From: Nemertoderma westbladi
Taxonomy: Eukaryota > Xenacoelomorpha > Nemertodermatida > Nemertodermatidae
DNA: 64,000 bases
Reading direction: 5' to 3'
Assembly: GCA_032718475.1 (NCBI GenBank)
Contig: JAUCBJ010002196.1
Span: forward strand, 18,299-82,298
A program made the translations under genes and the position numbers. Under the pieces are notes generated by a model. That model did not search any database. It was given only the letters and a program-made list of their open reading frames with translations, and was not told the origin of the DNA. This document shows, one piece after another, positions 1-14,763 of the stretch. Each line of letters begins with the position of its first letter. The stretch's first letter is position 1.

Positions 1-3000
1 CTGTGTCACACAATACTATCAGCTTGTGTCATACAATACTCTCTGCCTGTGTCACACAATACTATCAGCTTGTGTCATACAATACTCTCTGCCTGTGTCA
101 CACAATACTCTCTGATTGTGTCACACAATACTCTCTGTCTGTGTCACACAATACTCTCTGCTTGTGTCACACAATACTCTCTGCCTGTGTCACACAATAC
201 TATCAGCTTGTGTCACACAATACTCTCTGTCTGTGTCACACAATACTCTCTGCCTGTGTCACACAATACTCTCTGCCTGTGTCACACAATACTCCTGCTT
301 GTGTCACACAAGACGCTCTGATTGTGTCACACAATATTCTCTGTCTGTGTCACACAATACTATCAGCTTGTGTCACACAATACTCTCTGCCTGTGTCACA
401 CAATACTCTATGTCTGTGTCACACAATACTATCAGCTTGTGTCACACAATACTCTCTACCTGTGTCACACAATACTCTCTGAGTGTGTGAATTAATACTC
501 ACTGCCTGTGTCACACAATACTATCAGCTTGTGTCACACAATACTCTCTGAGTGTGTGACTCAATACTCTCTGCCTGTGTCACACAATACTCTCTGCTTG
601 TGTCACACAAGACGCTCTGCTTGTGTCACACAATACTCTCTGTCTGTGTCACACAATACGTTCTGCTTGTGTCACACAATACGTACTGCTTGTGTCACAC
701 AATACTCTCTACCTGTGTCACAGAATACTCTCTACCTGTGTCACACAATACTCTCTGTCTGTGTCACACAATACTCTCTGCCTGTGTCACACAATACTCT
801 CTGCCTGTGTCACACAATACTATCAGCTTGTGTCACACAATACTATCTGCCTGTGTAACACAATACTCACTGATTGTGTCGCACAATACTCTCTGCCTGT
901 GTCACACAATACTCTCTGCTGGTGTCACACAATGCTCTCTGCCTGCGTCACACAATACTCCTGCTTGTGTCACACAATACGCTCTGCTTGTGTCACACAA
1001 TACTCTCAGTCTGTATCACACAAGACGCTCTGAGTGTGTGACTCAATACTCTCTGCCTGTGTCACACAATACTATCAGCTTCTGTCACACAATACTCTCT
1101 GCCTGTGTCACACAATACTCTCTGAGCGTGTGATTCAATACTCTCTGCCTGTGTCACACAATACTCTCTGAGTGTGTGACTCAATACTCTCTGCCTGTGT
1201 CACACAATACTATCAGCTTGTGTCACACAATACTCTCTGCCTGTGTGACACAATACTCTCTGAGTGTGTGAATTAATACTCAATGCCTGTGTCACACAAT
1301 ACTATCAGCTTGTGTCACACAATACTCTCTGAGTGTGTGACTCAATACTCTCTGCCTGTGTCACACAATACTCTCTACTTGTGTCACACAAGACGCTCTG
1401 CTTGTGTCACACAATACTCTCTGTCTGTGTCACACAATACGTTCTGCTTGTGTCACACAATACGTTCTGCTTGTGTCACACAATACTCTCTACCTGTGTC
1501 ACAGAATACTCTCTACCTGTGTCACACAATACTCTCTGTCTGTGTCACTCAATACTCTCTGCCTGTGTCACACAATACTCTCTGCCTGTGTCACACAATA
1601 CTATCAGCTTGTGTCACACAATACTATCTGCCTGTGTCACACAATACTCACTGATTGTGTCGCACAATACTCTCTGCCTGTGTCACACAATACTCTCTGC
1701 TGGTGTCACACAATACTATCTGCCTGCGTCACACAATACTCCTGCTTGTGTCACACAATACGCTCTGCTTGTGTCACACAATACTCTCAGTCTGTGTCAC
1801 ACAAGACGCTCTGAGTGTGTGACTCAATACTCTCTGCCTGTGTCACACAATACTATCAGCTTCTGTCACACAATACACTCTGCCTGTGTCACACAATACT
1901 CTCTGAGTGTGTGACTCAATACTCTCTGCCTGTGTCACACAATACTCTCTGAGTGTGTGACTCAATACTCTCTGCCTGTGTCACACAATACTATCAGCTT
2001 GTGTCACACAATACTCTCTGCCTGTGTCACACAATACTCTCTGATTGTGTCACACAATACTCTCTGTCTGTGTCAAACAATACTCTCTGCTTGTGTCACA
2101 CAATACTCTCTGCCCGTGTCACGCAATACTCTCTGAGTGTGTGAATTAATACTCACTGCCTGTGTCACACAATACTATCAGCTTGTGTCATACAATACTC
2201 TCTGCCTGTGTCACACAATACTATCAGCTTGTGTCATACAATACTCTCTGCCTGTGTCACACAATACTCTCTGATTGTGTCACACAATACTCTCTGTCTG
2301 TGTCACACAATAATCTCTGCTTGTGTCACACAATACTCTCTGCCTGTGTCACACAATACTATCAGCTTGTGTACACAATACTCTCTGTCTGTGTCACACA
2401 ATACTCTCTGAGTGTGTGACTCAATACTCTCTGCCTGTGTCACACAATACTATCAGCTTGTGTCATACAATACTCTCTGCCTGTGTCACACAATACTATC
2501 AGCTTGTGTCATACAATACTCTCTGCCTGTGTCACACAATACTCTCTGATTGTGTCACACAATACTCTCTGTCTGTGTCACACAATACTCTCTGCTTGTG
2601 TCACACAATACTCTCTGCCTGTGTCACACAATACTATCAGCTTGTGTCACACAATACTCTCTGTCTGTGTCACACAATACTCTCTGCCTGTGTCACACAA
2701 TACTCCTGCTTGTGTCACACAAGACGCTCTGCTTGTGTCACACAATATTCTCTGTCTGTGTCACACAATACTATCAGCTTGTGTCACACAATACTCTCTG
2801 CCTGTGTCACACAATACTCTATGTCTGTGTCACACAATACTATCAGCTTGTGTCACACAATACTCTCTACCTGTGTCACACAATACTCTCTGAGTGTGTG
2901 AATTAATACTCACTGCCTGTGTCACACAATACTATCAGCTTGTGTCACACAATACTCTCTGAGTGTGTGACTCAATACTCTCTGCCTGTGTCACACAATA

Positions 3001-3490
3001 CTCTCTGCTTGTGTCACACAAGACGCTCTGCTTGTGTCACACAATACTCTCTGTCTGTGTCACACAATACGTTCTGCTTGTGTCACACAATACGTACTGC
3101 TTGTGTCACACAATACTCTCTACCTGTGTCACAGAATACTCTCTACCTGTGTCACACAATACTCTCTGTCTGTGTCACACAATACTCTCTGCCTGTGTCA
3201 CACAATACTCTCTGCCTGTGTCACACAATACTATCAGCTTGTGTCACACAATACTATCTGCCTGTGTAACACAATACTCACTGATTGTGTCGCACAATAC
3301 TCTCTGCCTGTGTCACACAATACTCTCTGCTGGTGTCACACAATGCTCTCTGCCTGCGTCACACAATACTCCTGCTTGTGTCACACAATACGCTCTGCTT
3401 GTGTCACACAATACTCTCTGCTGGTGTCACACAATGCTCTCTGCCTGCGTCACACAATACTATCAGCTTGTGTCACACAATACTCTCTGA

Positions 3491-4111
3491 GTGTGTGAAT
3501 TAATACTCACTGCCTGTGTCACACAATACTATCAGCTTGTGTCATACAATACTCTCTGCCTGTGTCACACAATACTATCAGCTTGTGTCATACAATACTC
3601 TCTGCCTGTGTCACACAATACTATCAGCTTGTGTCATACAATACTCTCTGCTTGTGTCACACAATACTTTCTGCCCTTGTCACGCAATACTCTCTGAGTG
3701 TGTGAATTAATACTCACTGCCTGTGTCACACAATACTATCAGCTTGTGTCATACAATACTCTCTGCCTGTGTCACACAATACTATCAGCTTGTGTCATAC
3801 AATACTCTCTGCCTGTGTCACACAATACTATCAGCTTGTGTCATACAATACTCTCTGCTTGTGTCACACAATACTCTCTGCCCTTGTCACGCAATACTCT
3901 CTGAGTGTGTGAATTAATACTCACTGCCTGTGTCACACAATACTATCAGCTTGTGTCATACAATACTCTCTGCCTGTGTCACACAATACTATCAGCTTGT
4001 GTCATACAATACTCTCTGCCTGTGTCACACAATACTATCAGCTTGTGTCATACAATACTCTCTGCCTGTGTCACACAATACTCTCTGATTGTGTCACACA
4101 ATACTCTCTGT
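3491..4111. repeat. 207-bp higher-order repeat x3 (nine 23-bp units)
   Basis: The block beginning with the GTGTGAATTAATACTCACTG variant recurs at 3491, 3698 and 3905, a 207-bp (9 x 23) period. The first two copies differ by single bases such as TTTCTG versus CTCTCTG. The same triplet lies in the duplicated block at 9628, 9835 and 10042. Confidence 0.85.
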
Positions 4112-4539
4112 CTGTGTCACACAATAATCTCTGCTTGTGTCACACAATACTCTCTGCCTGTGTCACACAATACTATCAGCTTGTGTCACACAATACTCTC
4201 TGCCTGTGCCACACAATACTATCAGCTTGTGTCATACAATACTCTCTGCTTGTGTCACACAATACTCTCTGCCTGTGTCACACAATGCTCTCTGATTGTG
4301 TCACACAATACTCTCTGCCTGTGTCACACAATACTCTCTGAGTGTGTGACTCAATACTCTCTGCCTGTGTCACACAATACTATCAGCTTGTGTCACACAA
4401 TACTCTCTGCCTGTGCCACACAATACTATCAGCTTGTGTCATACAATACTCTCTGCCTGTGTCACACAATACTATCAGCTTGTGTCACACAATACTCTCT
4501 GCCTGTGCCACACAATACTATCAGCTTGTGTCATACAAT

Positions 4540-5330
4540 ACTCTCTGCCTGTGCCACACAATACTATCAGCTTGTGTCATACAATACTCTCTGCCTGTGC
4601 CACACAATACTCTCTGTCTGTGTCACACAATACTCTCTGCCTGTGTCACACAATACTCTCTGCCTGTGTCACACAATACTATCAGCTTGTCTCACACAAT
4701 ACTATCAGCTTGTGTCACACAATACTCTCTGCCTGTGCCACACAATACTATCAGCTTGTGTCATACAATACTCTCTGCCTGTGTCACACAATACTATCAG
4801 CTTGTGTCACACAATACTCTCTGCCTGTGCCACACAATACTATCAGCTTGTGTCATACAATACTCTCTGCCTGTGCCACACAATACTCTCTGTCTGTGTC
4901 ACACAATACTCTCTGCCTGTGTCACACAATACTCTCTGCCTGTGTCACACAATACTATCAGCTTGTCTCACACAATACTATCAGCTTGTGTCACACAATA
5001 CTCTCTGCCTGTGCCACACAATACTATCAGCTTGTGTCATACAATACTCTCTGCCTGTGTCACACAATACTATCAGCTTGTGTCACACAATACTCTCTGC
5101 CTGTGCCACACAATACTATCAGCTTGTGTCATACAATACTCTCTGCCTGTGCCACACAATACTCTCTGTCTGTGTCACACAATACTCTCTGCCTGTGTCA
5201 CACAATACTCTCTGCCTGTGTCACACAATACTATCAGCTTGTCTCACACAATACTATCAGCTTGTGTCACACAATACTCTCTGCCTGTGCCACACAATAC
5301 TATCAGCTTGTGTCATACAATACTCTCTGC
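4540..5330. repeat. 276-bp higher-order repeat x3 (twelve 23-bp units)
   Basis: The rare GCTTGTCTCACAC variant recurs about every 276 bp (near 4684, 4961 and 5237), each time preceded by the same order of GCCACACAATACT variants. The triplet is copied in the second 6.1-kb block at about 10.68-11.46 kb. Confidence 0.8.
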
Positions 5331-8300
5331 CTGTGTCACACAATACTATCAGCTTGTGTCACACAATACTCTCTGCCTGTGTCACACAATACTCTCTGCC
5401 TGTGTCACACAATACTCTCTGCCTGTGTCACACAATACTCTCTGCCTGTGTCACACAATACTCTCTACCTGTGTCACACAATAATCTCTGCTTGTGTCAC
5501 ACAATACTATCAGCTTGTGTCACACAATACTCTCTGAGTGTGTGACTCAATACTCTCTGCCTGTGTCACACAATACTATCAGCTTGTGTCACACAATACT
5601 CTCTGCCTGTGCCACACAATACTATCAGCTTGTGTCATACAATACTCTCTGCCTGTGTCACACAATACTATCAGCTTGTGTCACACAATACTCTCTGCCT
5701 GTGTCACACAATACTCTCTGCCTGTGTCACACAATACTCTCTACCTGTGTCACACAATAATCTCTGCTTGTGTCACACAATACTCACTGCCTGTGTCACA
5801 CAATACTATCAGCTTGTGTCATACAATACTCTCTGCCTGTGTCACACAATACTATCAGCTTGTGTCATACAATACTCTCTGCCTGTGTCACACAATACTC
5901 TCTGATTGTGTCACACAATACTCTCTGTCTGTGTCACACAATAATCTCTGCTTGTGTCACACAATACTCTCTGCCTGTGTCACACAATACTCTCTGCCTG
6001 TGTCACACAATACTATCAGCTTGTGTCATACAATAATCTCTGCCTGTGTCACACAATACTCTCTGCCTGTGTCACACAATACTATCAGCTTGTCTCACAC
6101 AATACTATCAGCTTGTGTCACACAATACTCTCTGCCTGTGCCACACAATACTATCAGCTTGTGTCATACAATACTCTCTGCCTGTGTCACACAATACTAT
6201 CAGCTTGTGTCACACAATACTCTCTGCCTGTGTCACACAATACTCTCTGCCTGTGTCACACAATACTCTCTGCCTGTGTCACACAATACTCTCTGCCTGT
6301 GTCACACAATACTCTCTACCTGTGTCATACAATAATCTCTGCTTGTGTCACACAATACTATCAGCTTGTGTCACACAATACTCTCTGAGTGTGTGACTCA
6401 ATACTCTCTGCCTGTGTCACACAATACTATCAGCTTGTGTCACACAATACTCTCTGCCTGTGCCACACAATACTATCAGCTTGTGTCATACAATACTCTC
6501 TGCCTGTGTCACACAATACTATCAGCTTGTGTCACACAATACTCTCTGCCTGTGTCACACAATACTCTCTGCCTGTGTCACACAATACTCTCTACCTGTG
6601 TCACACAATAATCTCTGCTTGTGTCACACAATACTCACTGCCTGTGTCACACAATACTATCAGCTTGTGTCATACAATACTCTCTGCCTGTGTCACACAA
6701 TACTATCAGCTTGTGTCATACAATACTCTCTGCCTGTGTCACACAATACTCTCTGATTGTGTCACACAATACTCTCTGTCTGTGTCACACAATAATCTCT
6801 GCTTGTGTCACACAATACTCTCTGCCTGTGTCACACAATACTCTCTGCCTGTGTCACACAATACTATCAGCTTGTGTCATACAATACTCTCTGCCTGTGT
6901 CACACAATACTCTCTGCCTGTGACACACAATACTCTCTGCCTGTGACACACAATACTCTCTGCCTGTGACACACAATACTCTCTGCCTGTGTCACACAAT
7001 ACTCTCTGATTGTGTCACACAATACTCTCTGCCTGTGCCACACAATACTATCAGCCTGTGTCACACAATAATCTCTGCTTGTGTCACACAATACTCTCTG
7101 CCTGTGTCACACAATACTCTCTGCCCTTGTCACACAATACTCTCTGTCTGTGTCACACAATAATCTCTGCTTGTGTCACACAATACTCTCTGCTTGTGTC
7201 ACACAATACTATCAGCTTCTGTCACACAATACTCTCTGCCTGTGTCACACAATACTCTCTGAGCGTGTGATTCAATACTCTCTGCCTGTGTCACACAATA
7301 CTCTCTGAGTGTGTGACTCAATACTCTCTGCCTGTGTCACACAATACTATCAGCTTGTGTCACACAATACTCTCTGCCTGTGTGACACAATACTCTCTGA
7401 GTGTGTGAATTAATACTCAATGCCTGTGTCACACAATACTATCAGCTTGTGTCACACAATACTCTCTGAGTGTGTGACTCAATACTCTCTGCCTGTGTCA
7501 CACAATACTCTCTACTTGTGTCACACAAGACGCTCTGCTTGTGTCACACAATACTCTCTGTCTGTGTCACACAATACGTTCTGCTTGTGTCACACAATAC
7601 GTTCTGCTTGTGTCACACAATACTCTCTACCTGTGTCACAGAATACTCTCTACCTGTGTCACACAATACTCTCTGTCTGTGTCACTCAATACTCTCTGCC
7701 TGTGTCACACAATAGTCTCTGCCTGTGTCACACAATACTATCAGCTTGTGTCACACAATACTATCTGCCTGTGTCACACAATACTCACTGATTGTGTCGC
7801 ACAATACTCTCTGCCTGTGTCACACAATACTCTCTGCTGGTGTCACACAATACTATCTGCCTGCGTCACACAATACTCCTGCTTGTGTCACACAATACGC
7901 TCTGCTTGTGTCACACAATACTCTCAGTCTGTGTCACACAAGACGCTCTGAGTGTGTGACTCAATACTCTCTGCCTGTGTCACACAATACTATCAGCTTC
8001 TGTCACACAATACACTCTGCCTGTGTCACACAATACTCTCTGAGTGTGTGACTCAATACTCTCTGCCTGTGTCACACAATACTCTCTGAGTGTGTGACTC
8101 AATACTCTCTGCCTGTGTCACACAATACTATCAGCTTGTGTCACACAATACTCTCTGCCTGTGTCACACAATACTCTCTGATTGTGTCACACAATACTCT
8201 CTGTCTGTGTCAAACAATACTCTCTGCTTGTGTCACACAATACTCTCTGCCCGTGTCACGCAATACTCTCTGAGTGTGTGAATTAATACTCACTGCCTGT

Positions 8301-11300
8301 GTCACACAATACTATCAGCTTGTGTCATACAATACTCTCTGCCTGTGTCACACAATACTATCAGCTTGTGTCATACAATACTCTCTGCCTGTGTCACACA
8401 ATACTCTCTGATTGTGTCACACAATACTCTCTGTCTGTGTCACACAATAATCTCTGCTTGTGTCACACAATACTCTCTGCCTGTGTCACACAATACTATC
8501 AGCTTGTGTACACAATACTCTCTGTCTGTGTCACACAATACTCTCTGAGTGTGTGACTCAATACTCTCTGCCTGTGTCACACAATACTATCAGCTTGTGT
8601 CATACAATACTCTCTGCCTGTGTCACACAATACTATCAGCTTGTGTCATACAATACTCTCTGCCTGTGTCACACAATACTCTCTGATTGTGTCACACAAT
8701 ACTCTCTGTCTGTGTCACACAATACTCTCTGCTTGTGTCACACAATACTCTCTGCCTGTGTCACACAATACTATCAGCTTGTGTCACACAATACTCTCTG
8801 TCTGTGTCACACAATACTCTCTGCCTGTGTCACACAATACTCCTGCTTGTGTCACACAAGACGCTCTGCTTGTGTCACACAATATTCTCTGTCTGTGTCA
8901 CACAATACTATCAGCTTGTGTCACACAATACTCTCTGCCTGTGTCACACAATACTCTATGTCTGTGTCACACAATACTATCAGCTTGTGTCACACAATAC
9001 TCTCTACCTGTGTCACACAATACTCTCTGAGTGTGTGAATTAATACTCACTGCCTGTGTCACACAATACTATCAGCTTGTGTCACACAATACTCTCTGAG
9101 TGTGTGACTCAATACTCTCTGCCTGTGTCACACAATACTCTCTGCTTGTGTCACACAAGACGCTCTGCTTGTGTCACACAATACTCTCTGTCTGTGTCAC
9201 ACAATACGTTCTGCTTGTGTCACACAATACGTACTGCTTGTGTCACACAATACTCTCTACCTGTGTCACAGAATACTCTCTACCTGTGTCACACAATACT
9301 CTCTGTCTGTGTCACACAATACTCTCTGCCTGTGTCACACAATACTCTCTGCCTGTGTCACACAATACTATCAGCTTGTGTCACACAATACTATCTGCCT
9401 GTGTAACACAATACTCACTGATTGTGTCGCACAATACTCTCTGCCTGTGTCACACAATACTCTCTGCTGGTGTCACACAATGCTCTCTGCCTGCGTCACA
9501 CAATACTCCTGCTTGTGTCACACAATACGCTCTGCTTGTGTCACACAATACTCTCTGCTGGTGTCACACAATGCTCTCTGCCTGCGTCACACAATACTAT
9601 CAGCTTGTGTCACACAATACTCTCTGAGTGTGTGAATTAATACTCACTGCCTGTGTCACACAATACTATCAGCTTGTGTCATACAATACTCTCTGCCTGT
9701 GTCACACAATACTATCAGCTTGTGTCATACAATACTCTCTGCCTGTGTCACACAATACTATCAGCTTGTGTCATACAATACTCTCTGCTTGTGTCACACA
9801 ATACTTTCTGCCCTTGTCACGCAATACTCTCTGAGTGTGTGAATTAATACTCACTGCCTGTGTCACACAATACTATCAGCTTGTGTCATACAATACTCTC
9901 TGCCTGTGTCACACAATACTATCAGCTTGTGTCATACAATACTCTCTGCCTGTGTCACACAATACTATCAGCTTGTGTCATACAATACTCTCTGCTTGTG
10001 TCACACAATACTCTCTGCCCTTGTCACGCAATACTCTCTGAGTGTGTGAATTAATACTCACTGCCTGTGTCACACAATACTATCAGCTTGTGTCATACAA
10101 TACTCTCTGCCTGTGTCACACAATACTATCAGCTTGTGTCATACAATACTCTCTGCCTGTGTCACACAATACTATCAGCTTGTGTCATACAATACTCTCT
10201 GCCTGTGTCACACAATACTCTCTGATTGTGTCACACAATACTCTCTGTCTGTGTCACACAATAATCTCTGCTTGTGTCACACAATACTCTCTGCCTGTGT
10301 CACACAATACTATCAGCTTGTGTCACACAATACTCTCTGCCTGTGCCACACAATACTATCAGCTTGTGTCATACAATACTCTCTGCTTGTGTCACACAAT
10401 ACTCTCTGCCTGTGTCACACAATACTCTCTGATTGTGTCACACAATACTCTCTGCCTGTGTCACACAATACTCTCTGAGTGTGTGACTCAATACTCTCTG
10501 CCTGTGTCACACAATACTATCAGCTTGTGTCACACAATACTCTCTGCCTGTGCCACACAATACTATCAGCTTGTGTCATACAATACTCTCTGCCTGTGTC
10601 ACACAATACTATCAGCTTGTGTCACACAATACTCTCTGCCTGTGCCACACAATACTATCAGCTTGTGTCATACAATACTCTCTGCCTGTGCCACACAATA
10701 CTATCAGCTTGTGTCATACAATACTCTCTGCCTGTGCCACACAATACTCTCTGTCTGTGTCACACAATACTCTCTGCCTGTGTCACACAATACTCTCTGC
10801 CTGTGTCACACAATACTATCAGCTTGTCTCACACAATACTATCAGCTTGTGTCACACAATACTCTCTGCCTGTGCCACACAATACTATCAGCTTGTGTCA
10901 TACAATACTCTCTGCCTGTGTCACACAATACTATCAGCTTGTGTCACACAATACTCTCTGCCTGTGCCACACAATACTATCAGCTTGTGTCATACAATAC
11001 TCTCTGCCTGTGCCACACAATACTCTCTGTCTGTGTCACACAATACTCTCTGCCTGTGTCACACAATACTCTCTGCCTGTGTCACACAATACTATCAGCT
11101 TGTCTCACACAATACTATCAGCTTGTGTCACACAATACTCTCTGCCTGTGCCACACAATACTATCAGCTTGTGTCATACAATACTCTCTGCCTGTGTCAC
11201 ACAATACTATCAGCTTGTGTCACACAATACTCTCTGCCTGTGCCACACAATACTATCAGCTTGTGTCATACAATACTCTCTGCCTGTGCCACACAATACT

Positions 11301-13339
11301 CTCTGTCTGTGTCACACAATACTCTCTGCCTGTGTCACACAATACTCTCTGCCTGTGTCACACAATACTATCAGCTTGTCTCACACAATACTATCAGCTT
11401 GTGTCACACAATACTCTCTGCCTGTGCCACACAATACTATCAGCTTGTGTCATACAATACTCTCTGCCTGTGTCACACAATACTATCAGCTTGTGTCACA
11501 CAATACTCTCTGCCTGTGTCACACAATACTCTCTGCCTGTGTCACACAATACTCTCTGCCTGTGTCACACAATACTCTCTGCCTGTGTCACACAATAATC
11601 TCTGCTTGTGTCACACAATACTATCAGCTTGTGTCACACAATACTCTCTGAGTGTGTGACTCAATACTCTCTGCCTGTGTCACACAATACTATCAGCTTG
11701 TGTCACACAATACTCTCTGCCTGTGCCACACAATACTATCAGCTTGTGTCATACAATACTCTCTGCCTGTGTCACACAATACTATCAGCTTGTGTCACAC
11801 AATACTCTCTGCCTGTGTCACACAATACTCTCTGCCTGTGTCACACAATACTCTCTACCTGTGTCACACAATAATCTCTGCTTGTGTCACACAATACTCA
11901 CTGCCTGTGTCACACAATACTATCAGCTTGTGTCATACAATACTCTCTGCCTGTGTCACACAATACTATCAGCTTGTGTCATACAATACTCTCTGCCTGT
12001 GTCACACAATACTCTCTGATTGTGTCACACAATACTCTCTGTCTGTGTCACACAATAATCTCTGCTTGTGTCACACAATACTCTCTGCCTGTGTCACACA
12101 ATACTCTCTGCCTGTGTCACACAATACTATCAGCTTGTGTCATACAATAATCTCTGCCTGTGTCACACAATACTCTCTGCCTGTGTCACACAATACTATC
12201 AGCTTGTCTCACACAATACTATCAGCTTGTGTCACACAATACTCTCTGCCTGTGCCACACAATACTATCAGCTTGTGTCATACAATACTCTCTGCCTGTG
12301 TCACACAATACTATCAGCTTGTGTCACACAATACTCTCTGCCTGTGTCACACAATACTCTCTGCCTGTGTCACACAATACTCTCTGCCTGTGTCACACAA
12401 TACTCTCTGCCTGTGTCACACAATACTCTCTACCTGTGTCACACAATAATCTCTGCTTGTGTCACACAATACTATCAGCTTGTGTCACACAATACTCTCT
12501 GAGTGTGTGACTCAATACTCTCTGCCTGTGTCACACAATACTATCAGCTTGTGTCACACAATACTCTCTGCCTGTGCCACACAATACTATCAGCTTGTGT
12601 CATACAATACTCTCTGCCTGTGTCACACAATACTATCAGCTTGTGTCACACAATACTCTCTGCCTGTGTCACACAATACTCTCTGCCTGTGTCACACAAT
12701 ACTCTCTACCTGTGTCACACAATAATCTCTGCTTGTGTCACACAATACTCACTGCCTGTGTCACACAATACTATCAGCTTGTGTCATACAATACTCTCTG
12801 CCTGTGTCACACAATACTATCAGCTTGTGTCATACAATACTCTCTGCCTGTGTCACACAATACTCTCTGATTGTGTCACACAATACTCTCTGTCTGTGTC
12901 ACACAATAATCTCTGCTTGTGTCACACAATACTCTCTGCCTGTGTCACACAATACTCTCTGCCTGTGTCACACAATACTATCAGCTTGTGTCATACAATA
13001 CTCTCTGCCTGTGTCACACAATACTCTCTGCCTGTGACACACAATACTCTCTGCCTGTGACACACAATACTCTCTGCCTGTGACACACAATACTCTCTGC
13101 CTGTGTCACACAATACTCTCTGATTGTGTCACACAATACTCTCTGCCTGTGCCACACAATACTATCAGCCTGTGTCACACAATAATCTCTGCTTGTGTCA
13201 CACAATACTCTCTGCCTGTGTCACACAATACTCTCTGCCCTTGTCACACAATACTCTCTGTCTGTGTCACACAATAATCTCTGCTTGTGTCACACAATAC
13301 TCTCTGCTTGTGTCACACAATACTCTCTGCCCTTGTCAC

Positions 13340-14763
13340 ACAATACTCTCTGATTGTGTCACACAATACTCTCTGCCTGTGTCACACAATACTATCAGCT
13401 TGTGTCATACAATGCTCTCTGCCTGTGTCACACAATACTCTCTGCCTGTGTCACACAATACTCTCTGATTGTGTCACACAATACTCTCTGTCTGTGTCAC
13501 ACAATAATCTCTGCTTGTGTCACACAATACTCTCTGCCTGTGTCACACAATACTCTCTGATTGTGTCACACAATACTCTCTGTCTGTGTCACACAATAAT
13601 CTCTGCTTGTGTCACACAATACTCTCTGCCTGTGTCACACAATACTATCAGCTTGTGTCATACAATACTCTCTGCCTGTGTCACACAATACTCTCTGCCT
13701 GTGTCACACAATACTCTCTGTCTGTGTCACACAATAATCTCTGCTTGTGTCACACAATACTCTCTGCCTGTGTCACACAATACTATCAGCTTGTGTACAC
13801 AATACTCTCTGTCTGTGTCACACAATACTCTCTGAGTGTGTGACTCAATACTCTCTGCCTGTGTCACACAATACTATCAGCTTGTGTCATACAATACTCT
13901 CTGCCTGTGTCACACAATACTATCAGCTTGTGTCATACAATACTCTCTGCCTGTGTCACACAATACTCTCTGATTGTGTCACACAATACTCTCTGTCTGT
14001 GTCACACAATACTCTCTGCTTGTGTCACACAATACTCTCTGCCTGTGTCACACAATACTCTCTGATTGTGTCACACAATACTCTCTGCCTGTGTCACACA
14101 ATACTATCAGCTTGTGTCATACAATACTCTCTGCCTGTGTCACACAATACTCTCTGCCTGTGTCACACAATACTCTCTGATTGTGTCACACAATACTCTC
14201 TGTCTGTGTCACACAATAATCTCTGCTTGTGTCACACAATACTCTCTGCCTGTGTCACACAATACTCTCTGATTGTGTCACACAATACTCTCTGTCTGTG
14301 TCACACAATAATCTCTGCTTGTGTCACACAATACTCTCTGCCTGTGTCACACAATACTATCAGCTTGTGTCATACAATACTCTCTGCCTGTGTCACACAA
14401 TACTCTCTGCCTGTGTCACACAATACTCTCTGTCTGTGTCACACAATAATCTCTGCTTGTGTCACACAATACTCTCTGCCTGTGTCACACAATACTATCA
14501 GCTTGTGTACACAATACTCTCTGTCTGTGTCACACAATACTCTCTGAGTGTGTGACTCAATACTCTCTGCCTGTGTCACACAATACTATCAGCTTGTGTC
14601 ATACAATACTCTCTGCCTGTGTCACACAATACTATCAGCTTGTGTCATACAATACTCTCTGCCTGTGTCACACAATACTCTCTGATTGTGTCACACAATA
14701 CTCTCTGTCTGTGTCACACAATACTCTCTGCTTGTGTCACACAATACTCTCTGCCTGTGTCAC
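13340..14763. repeat. ~712-bp tandem duplication within the 23-bp satellite
   Basis: Variant order at 13354-13843 is repeated at 14066-14555 with a constant 712-bp offset. Both copies contain the short unit GCTTGTGTACACAATACTC, which lacks a TC dinucleotide and is a good marker. Boundaries are approximate to one or two units. Confidence 0.75.

Larger units (their letters stand above)
1060..13310. repeat. tandem duplication of a ~6.1-kb block of the 23-bp satellite
   Basis: Copy A (about 1060-7196) is followed head to tail by copy B (about 7197-13310). Diagnostic variant units recur at a constant offset of 6137 bp: the GAGCGTGTGATTC unit at 1124 and 7261, and the block starting at 1283 and again at 7420. 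From about 5.46 kb onward the offset falls to 6114 because copy B lacks one 23-bp unit. Because the offset equals the block length, this is a simple tandem duplication. Very few substitutions separate the copies, so it is recent or homogenised, or possibly an assembly effect. Confidence 0.85.

Noticed and set aside
3905-5545. 546-residue open frame and dozens of similar Cys/His-rich frames in the 23-bp array
   Set aside because: They are the cyclic translation of a stop-free 23-bp unit in all three frames; variant units contain TGA/TAA at random points, and there is no codon-level selection or stable start. Any zinc-finger-like C..C..H spacing follows from the period.
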